Below, one piece after another: positions 6,028-10,804 of a stretch of 10,804 bases of DNA. The number at the start of each line of letters is the position of its first letter. Position 1 is the stretch's first letter. The position numbers and the translations under genes are program-made. The notes beneath the pieces were generated by a model. It saw nothing but the letters and a program-made list of their open reading frames with translations. It had not been told where the DNA came from and made no database searches. Origin of the DNA: Acidobacteriota bacterium (GTDB taxonomy: Bacteria; Acidobacteriota; Terriglobia; Bryobacterales; Bryobacteraceae); contig JAEZIJ010000132.1 in NCBI GenBank assembly GCA_023436715.1, forward strand, positions 1 to 10,804, read 5' to 3'.

Positions 6028-6624
6028 ATGTTGTCGATGTTGTTAGCGGGCGCGGCAGGGGCGGAGATCATCGACCGGATTGCCGTGACCGTGGACAACG
6101 AGCCGATCGCGCAAAGCCAGGTGATGGCGGAGTTGCGGATGACCGCATTACTCAACGGCGAGAAGCCGGATGTCACGGCCGCGGCGAGGCGCCAGGCGGC
6201 GGGACGACTGGTGGAGCAGACACTCATACGCCGGGAAATGCAGTTGACGCAGTATCCAGGGCCGGGCCCCGCGGAGGTGGATAAACTCGTTCAGGCGGTC
6301 GATAAAGAGGCGCTGAAGAGTTACGGTGTATCAGCCGATGAACTGCGGCGGGCGCTCGAGCGCCAAGCGGCCGTGCTGCGATTCATCGACCTGCGTTTCC
6401 GCCCGGAAGTGCAGGTGACGGAATCCGACATCCGGCTCTATTACGACACGGTGCTCGTGCCGGAGTGTCAGAAGAAGAACATCGCGCCGCCCGCTTACGA
6501 CGAAGCGCGCAGCCAGTGCGAGGAGGCGATCACAGGCCAAAGGGTGGACAAGCGCGTGGACTCCTGGCTGAGCGAAATGAAGGCGCGCACCCGGATCCGC
6601 TACGAGGAGGATGCATTCCAGTGA
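6028..6624 (+). CDS. SurA N-domain-like periplasmic chaperone, no PPIase domain
   Basis: Probable periplasmic chaperone for outer-membrane proteins. The mature part begins EIIDRIAVTVDNEPIAQSQV, the pattern that opens the SurA/parvulin-associated chaperone domain. A helical region follows (RRQAAGRLVEQTLIRREM, then VTESDIRLYYD), and the end WLSEMKARTRIRYEEDAF is also SurA-N-like. With 198 residues from this ATG there is no parvulin domain. The start is uncertain. The ATG at 6028 (AGG 4 nt upstream) gives MLSMLLAGAAGA, a hydrophobic stretch with no basic n-region. TTG at 5980 would give LGDRHKQGLKPILAGLMLSM, a better signal peptide, but it overlaps the RAYT gene. The in-frame ATG at 5089 looks like the ancestral start, now separated by the RAYT/REP block. 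The TGA stop overlaps the tamB-like GTG start. Export and function depend on which start is used. Confidence 0.75.
   Translation: MLSMLLAGAAGAEIIDRIAVTVDNEPIAQSQVMAELRMTALLNGEKPDVTAAARRQAAGRLVEQTLIRREMQLTQYPGPGPAEVDKLVQAVDKEALKSYGVSADELRRALERQAAVLRFIDLRFRPEVQVTESDIRLYYDTVLVPECQKKNIAPPAYDEARSQCEEAITGQRVDKRVDSWLSEMKARTRIRYEEDAFQ
6604..6624 (+). promoter_or_regulatory. Ribosome-binding site and GTGA stop/start overlap for the TamB-like gene
   Basis: GAGGAGG (6604-6610) lies 10 nt before GTG at 6621-6623. That GTG shares four bases with the TGA stop of the SurA-like gene (6622-6624). This implies translational coupling. A second in-frame GTG at 6633 is possible but is less well placed for the overlap. 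Confidence 0.7.
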
Positions 6625-9600
6625 GCCGCAGGGTGAAGATCCCGTTGTATGCGCTCGGCGGGCTTGCCGGAGCCGCACTGGTCCTGGCGCTGGCCGGGCT
6701 GATCGTGGCTCAAAGCTCGTGGTTTCGCGAAAAGGTCCACCAGCGAATCGTGGCCGAGGCTGAAAATGCGACCGGTGGGCGGGTTGAGATCGGCGCTTTC
6801 GATTTCGACTGGCGCACGCTGACGGCCGAGGTCCGCGCTTTTGTGATTCACGGAACCGAAGGCGCCGGCGAACGGCCGCTGTTCCGCGCCGCCTCGGTTC
6901 GGGCCGGTCTGAAGATCCTTTCTGTCGCGAAGAAGCAGGTGGATATTGCGCTGCTCAGAGTGGACCGGCCTGAAGTGAACGTGATCGTTTACGAGGACGG
7001 GCGGACGAACGTGCCGCGCCCGAAAGCGGCCGGGGAGAAGAAGAGCCCGATTCAGACGGTCCTCGACCTGGCTATCAAGCGGTTTGAATTAGTGAACGGC
7101 GCCGCGCAAGTTGCGGCGCGCCGTATTCCGCTGAATATGACCGGCGAGGACATCCGGGCGCAAGTGTTCTACGAGGCGGGGCTGCCGCGCTACCGGGGCG
7201 AAATTTCGTTGCGGCAACTGAATGTGACTCCGGGGAATAGGCGGCCTCTGCCTTTGGACGTGAATGCCCGCATGGTGCTGGAGGCCAACCGTCTGGAGAT
7301 CAGCAGCGCGCACGTAGGCTTCAAGGAATCATCTCTCGATTTCAACGGAGAACTCGCCGATTTCGCAGCGCCTCAGGCTGGGCTGAAGTACACGGCCCGT
7401 ATTCAGGCAAAGGACATCGTGCCGGAGTTGGGGGTGCCTCAGATACCGGGCAAAGGCGAGCTGGTTCTAACGGGCTCGGCGAAGCTTTCCGGAAGCGACA
7501 AGTTTACAGTGGACGGAAGGCTGCACGGGAGCGGGCTGGCGTTTCACGACGGCAATATTCGCGTCGGGAATATCGGTGTTGCGTCCAACGTGCTTGTGAC
7601 GCCGGAACGCCTCGAACTTGCCGGATTGCAGGTCAACGCGTTGGGCGGACGGTTCTTAGGGCGCGCAGGGTTGGCGGACTGGAAGCGGTTCGAGGTGGAC
7701 GGCCGCATTCAGGGATACTCCGTCGCAGAACTCGTGCGCCTGGAACGCTTCCGTCCGCTGGCGTGGAACGCGGTGCTGTCGGGACCGGTAGCCGTGACGG
7801 GGGAAATCCGCGAAAAGCGCCTTCGCGACACGGCGGCCCGCGCGCGGCTGACGCTGGCGCCCACTCGGGGCGACAACCCGGCCGAAGGGCTCGTGAATTT
7901 CACCTACAGCCAGTCGACGGGGAGCATTGATTTCGCGCAGTCCTACATCGCTACGCGCTACAGCCGGGCACAGTTGGCCGGGACGCTCGGCAAGAGAATG
8001 GAAGTTGCCGTCAACTCCACGAACCTGGAGGATTTCGAGCCTGCGATCGCCATGTTGAGCAGCGGGCCTCCGCTGCCCTTGCCGGTGAAACTGCTCGCCA
8101 AGGGCACGGCGCGTTTCCAGGGAGTGATTTCAGGCGCGCTGGATAACCCCAGTATTCAGGGCCGCGCCGCCGTGACGCGATTCGAGTGGCAGGGGCACGC
8201 GATCGATCAGGCCGAGGGCGATGTGATCGTCTCGAAATCGGGCCTGGTGGCGCAGAACGCAGTGGTAGCGAAGAACGGCATGCGGGCGGCGGGCGAAATG
8301 CGGTTGGGCTTCCGCGAGTGGAAGCCGGACGAGCGCGAACCGCTCATCGCTACGGTCACCATTCAGGCTTCGGACGTTGCGGCTCTCGTTGCCGAATTCG
8401 GGCAGAAGGCGCCGGTGACGGGCAGCCTGGCAGCCGAGGTGAAGATTGCGGGGACGACCGGCGCTCCGGAAGCGAGCGGCACCGCGGAGCTTACGAACGT
8501 TGTGGCGTGGGAGCAGCCGGCGGATTCCATTCGCGGGCAGTTCCAATACACGGAAGGGCTGCTTCAGGTCACATCCGGGCTGGTGCGCCTTGGGGCAAGC
8601 CGGGCGCAGGTTTCCGGCGCGTTCGAGCATCCGAAGAACAACTGGAGCGAAGGGAGAGTCAAGTTCACAGCCGTCACGCGTGGCATCCAGCTAACGCAGA
8701 TCCAGGCGGCGCGGACGGCCCTCCAGAACGTGCAGGGGCGGATCGAGATGCAACTGACGGGCGAGGCCGGCGTTACGCCTTCAGGTTTCCGCCCGGGCCT
8801 GGTCAACGGATGGGCGGCGGTAAAGGACATCACGATCGACGGCGAGCGGAGGGGCTCGCTGCTGGTGAACGCAGGAGGCAAGGGCAGAATCCTGAACGCT
8901 CGCCTGGAGGGCGATTTCGCGGGCTCGAAGTTGACCGGCGAAAGCGAGTTTGAGCTGGATGGCAATTACGCGATGCGCGGGCACGCGGAGTTCTCTTCGT
9001 TGGCGCTTTCGTCCTTGCTGAAGAGTTCCAGGGGCGCAACGGGCAAGCGGCTGCCGGTCGAGGGCGTAATGGCCGGCAAGCTGACTTTCTCCGGATTGAG
9101 CACGGACCGGCAGACCTGGAAGGGAGCCCTGGAACTGCCCGCGGTAGAGGTGCGGCCAGACGGGAGTGGGATGAAAAGCCCGGCCGCGAAGGAACTCGTA
9201 CTGCGGAATCAGGGGCCGGTGGTGGTGGACGTGACGGCGCGTGACGCCCGCGTGAGGCAGGCGCAGTTCCGTGCGAGCAGCTCGGAACTGGCGGTGACGG
9301 GTTCCCTGCGGTTCGGCGTAAAGAGCCCCCTGGATCTGCGTTTCCGCGGCGGCTTGAACATGCAGTTGCTTCAGTTGTTCGATGAGCGCATCACTTCAGA
9401 TGGCGCGGTCTCGCTCGACGTTTCCGTGCGAGGGAGGCTCGAGCGGCCCGACGTCTATGGGCAACTCGATCTGAAGAAGGCCTCGATGAGCCTCGCGGGG
9501 CTGCCAAACGGGATCGATAACGCGAACGGGCTCATCTTCCTCTACCGCGACCGCGCGACCATCGACAACCTCACGGCCGAGAGCGGGGGCGGAAAGGTGG

Positions 9601-10625
9601 CGGTGAGCGGGTTCGTCAATTTCGGCGGCCTCACGAGTTTTCACCTTCAGGCTCAGGCGAGCGAGGTGCGGGTGCGTTATCCGGAAGGGGTCAGCTCTTC
9701 GATGAACGCGAAGCTGGCCTTTACGGGGACGCCGGAGCGGAGCCTGCTGGCGGGCGACGTTGTGATCACGCGCGTGGGGTTCAACCCGAGATCGGACCTC
9801 GGCTCGATGCTGGCGCGGAGCGCGCAACCGGTGCGGGTCACGACGCAGGCGCGGCCCTTCGAGCAAGGCCTGCATTTCGACGTTCACGTGGTCACGTCGC
9901 CGCAGGCACGGCTCGAGACCCAACTGACTCGCGACATACAGGCGGATGCCGACCTGCGGTTGCGCGGCGACATGACACGCCCGGTGCTGCTCGGCAGGGT
10001 GCTGGTGAACCAGGGCGACGTGCTGTTCTTCGGGAACAAATACTCGATCAACTCGGGCCAGATACTTTTTGTGAACGCCGCGAAGATCGAGCCGGTCGTG
10101 AACCTGGATCTGGAGACGCGGGCGCGGGCGGTCGAAATCACGCTGCATGTTTCGGGGCCCGTGGACAGGCTGAATGTCAGCTATCGTTCCGACCCGCCGC
10201 TATCGTTCCCTGAAATCGTGGCGCTGCTGACGACCGGGCGAGAGCCGGCTGCTCCGACGGCGGCGTCCGGTCCGCAGACTCAGGTTGCCCAGCAGACGTC
10301 GCGGCAGGCGGGCGCCAATGCGCTGCTCAGCCAGGCGATCGCGAACCCGATTGCCGGACGTCTGCAACGATTCTTCGGGGTGAGCCGGCTCAAGATAGAC
10401 CCGCAGATCACGGGCGTGACGACAAGCAACGCGGCGGCACGAGTCACGGTGGAGCAGCAGATCGCGAGTAACCTCGCGTTCATGTACATCACGGACCTTT
10501 CGCGCGCGCAGGCGCAGACGATCCGGGTGGAACTGAATTTCAATAAGGACTGGTCGGCCGTGGCGCTTCGCGAAGAGAACGGGCTTTTCGGTATCGACTT
10601 CCTTTACAAGAAGCAGTTTAAGTAG
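6621..10625 (+). CDS. tamB: TamB-like translocation and assembly module / AsmA-like envelope protein
   Basis: Large inner-membrane-anchored protein predicted to span the periplasm as a beta-rich groove. It partners an Omp85 protein and, in the AsmA-like superfamily, is linked to OM protein assembly and phospholipid movement. After SRRVKIP, one N-terminal membrane helix (about residues 8-28) precedes SSWFREKVHQRIV. Long beta-rich repeats follow, and a TamB core near 940-1005 contains PDVYGQLDLKKASMSLAGLP. The TamB C-terminal domain (DUF490 type) is clear: RGDMTRPVLLGRVLVNQG (from about 1113), FFGNKYSINSGQILF (about 1135-1150) and LSFPEIVALLTTGRE (about 1193-1207). The end, FGIDFLYKKQFK, is strand-like. 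At 1334 residues it is close to E. coli TamB (1259). A GTG start overlaps the upstream stop, so it should be co-translated with the SurA-like gene. No truncation is seen. Confidence 0.92.
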   Translation: MSRRVKIPLYALGGLAGAALVLALAGLIVAQSSWFREKVHQRIVAEAENATGGRVEIGAFDFDWRTLTAEVRAFVIHGTEGAGERPLFRAASVRAGLKILSVAKKQVDIALLRVDRPEVNVIVYEDGRTNVPRPKAAGEKKSPIQTVLDLAIKRFELVNGAAQVAARRIPLNMTGEDIRAQVFYEAGLPRYRGEISLRQLNVTPGNRRPLPLDVNARMVLEANRLEISSAHVGFKESSLDFNGELADFAAPQAGLKYTARIQAKDIVPELGVPQIPGKGELVLTGSAKLSGSDKFTVDGRLHGSGLAFHDGNIRVGNIGVASNVLVTPERLELAGLQVNALGGRFLGRAGLADWKRFEVDGRIQGYSVAELVRLERFRPLAWNAVLSGPVAVTGEIREKRLRDTAARARLTLAPTRGDNPAEGLVNFTYSQSTGSIDFAQSYIATRYSRAQLAGTLGKRMEVAVNSTNLEDFEPAIAMLSSGPPLPLPVKLLAKGTARFQGVISGALDNPSIQGRAAVTRFEWQGHAIDQAEGDVIVSKSGLVAQNAVVAKNGMRAAGEMRLGFREWKPDEREPLIATVTIQASDVAALVAEFGQKAPVTGSLAAEVKIAGTTGAPEASGTAELTNVVAWEQPADSIRGQFQYTEGLLQVTSGLVRLGASRAQVSGAFEHPKNNWSEGRVKFTAVTRGIQLTQIQAARTALQNVQGRIEMQLTGEAGVTPSGFRPGLVNGWAAVKDITIDGERRGSLLVNAGGKGRILNARLEGDFAGSKLTGESEFELDGNYAMRGHAEFSSLALSSLLKSSRGATGKRLPVEGVMAGKLTFSGLSTDRQTWKGALELPAVEVRPDGSGMKSPAAKELVLRNQGPVVVDVTARDARVRQAQFRASSSELAVTGSLRFGVKSPLDLRFRGGLNMQLLQLFDERITSDGAVSLDVSVRGRLERPDVYGQLDLKKASMSLAGLPNGIDNANGLIFLYRDRATIDNLTAESGGGKVAVSGFVNFGGLTSFHLQAQASEVRVRYPEGVSSSMNAKLAFTGTPERSLLAGDVVITRVGFNPRSDLGSMLARSAQPVRVTTQARPFEQGLHFDVHVVTSPQARLETQLTRDIQADADLRLRGDMTRPVLLGRVLVNQGDVLFFGNKYSINSGQILFVNAAKIEPVVNLDLETRARAVEITLHVSGPVDRLNVSYRSDPPLSFPEIVALLTTGREPAAPTAASGPQTQVAQQTSRQAGANALLSQAIANPIAGRLQRFFGVSRLKIDPQITGVTTSNAAARVTVEQQIASNLAFMYITDLSRAQAQTIRVELNFNKDWSAVALREENGLFGIDFLYKKQFK

Positions 10626-10683
10626 GGAGTGGCCAGGTGTCGCGGCCAAAGACCGGCCACGGGCGAAGCGTGCGCAGCCCTAC
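10622..10683. repeat. GTAG/CTAC-footed palindromic element after the TamB-like gene
   Basis: GTAGGG (10622-10627, overlapping the TAG stop) pairs with CCCTAC (10678-10683), and GTGGCC (10629-10634) with GGCCAC (10655-10660). Nested inverted arms with a GTAG foot resemble a REP-type element. It might also act as a 3' mRNA stabiliser or weak terminator, but no T-run follows the stem. Confidence 0.5.
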
Positions 10684-10742
10684 AAAACTCTGTGGGTGTT
10701 GGTTGGCGCATTGAGTCTAATCAGCTCCCCAGAATCGGCGTC

Positions 10743-10799
10743 CATCGGTGTTCATCGGCGGCCAATTCAATTCATTCTAGCCGCCGATCAACACCGATG
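10743..10799. repeat. 20-bp near-perfect inverted repeat at the right edge
   Basis: Arms 10743-10762 (CATCGGTGTTCATCGGCGGC) and 10780-10799 (GCCGCCGATCAACACCGATG) pair at 19 of 20 positions around a 17-nt AT-rich loop. Inside the left arm ATCGGYG recurs in tandem, and the right edge (GATGAACGC) looks like the start of another unit cut by the window end. This is a dispersed-repeat type of sequence with no sign of coding. Confidence 0.65.
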
Positions 10800-10804
10800 A
10801 ACGC

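Noticed and set aside
9396..10148. 250-residue minus-strand open frame
   Set aside because: It is antisense to the conserved TamB C-terminal domain and has an Arg/His/Pro-rich composition typical of a shadow frame.

Overview
This is a GC-rich bacterial chromosome segment. It most resembles a diderm of the Acidobacteriota (Solibacter/Bryobacter-like). The grounds are an outer-membrane (OM) biogenesis cluster of a BamA/TamA-family protein, a SurA-type chaperone and TamB, plus unusually abundant palindromic repeats at gene borders. The taxonomic call is inference from gene content and repeat style. All genes read rightward except a small transposase.

Layout. Positions 1-533 hold no convincing gene, but have a REP-like palindrome at the left edge and a 78-nt imperfect inverted repeat just before the first gene. 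A complete exported GH37 trehalase follows (534-2108). Its last codons and stop lie inside a perfect 25-bp inverted repeat (2056-2118). Next comes a large Omp85 protein (2159-5089), with about seven POTRA-like units followed by a 16-strand-type barrel region. Between it and the next gene lies about 0.9 kb of foreign-looking DNA (5104-6011): a cluster of REP-like repeats and an intact REP-associated tyrosine transposase (RAYT) on the minus strand. A small SurA-N-like periplasmic chaperone without a PPIase domain follows (about 6028-6624). It overlaps the start of a 1334-residue TamB-like protein (6621-10625). The right edge has two more palindromic elements.

How the genes work together. The Omp85 protein, the SurA-like chaperone and TamB form one logical unit for the OM and envelope: a barrel in the OM, a periplasmic chaperone, and an inner-membrane-anchored periplasm-spanning partner. 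The junctions are compact: a TGATG overlap after the Omp85 gene and a GTGA overlap before tamB. The trehalase is probably an independent periplasmic enzyme of trehalose use.

Most notable observation. The RAYT/REP block seems to have landed inside the signal-peptide region of the SurA-like gene. An ATG overlapping the Omp85 stop (5089) is in frame, with no stop codon, right through the insertion to the chaperone's stop at 6624. The block is bounded by a 14-bp direct repeat whose copies are 894 bp (298 codons) apart. Removing one repeat plus the block restores a normal-looking signal peptide fused to the mature chaperone. The present start codon of the chaperone is therefore uncertain.
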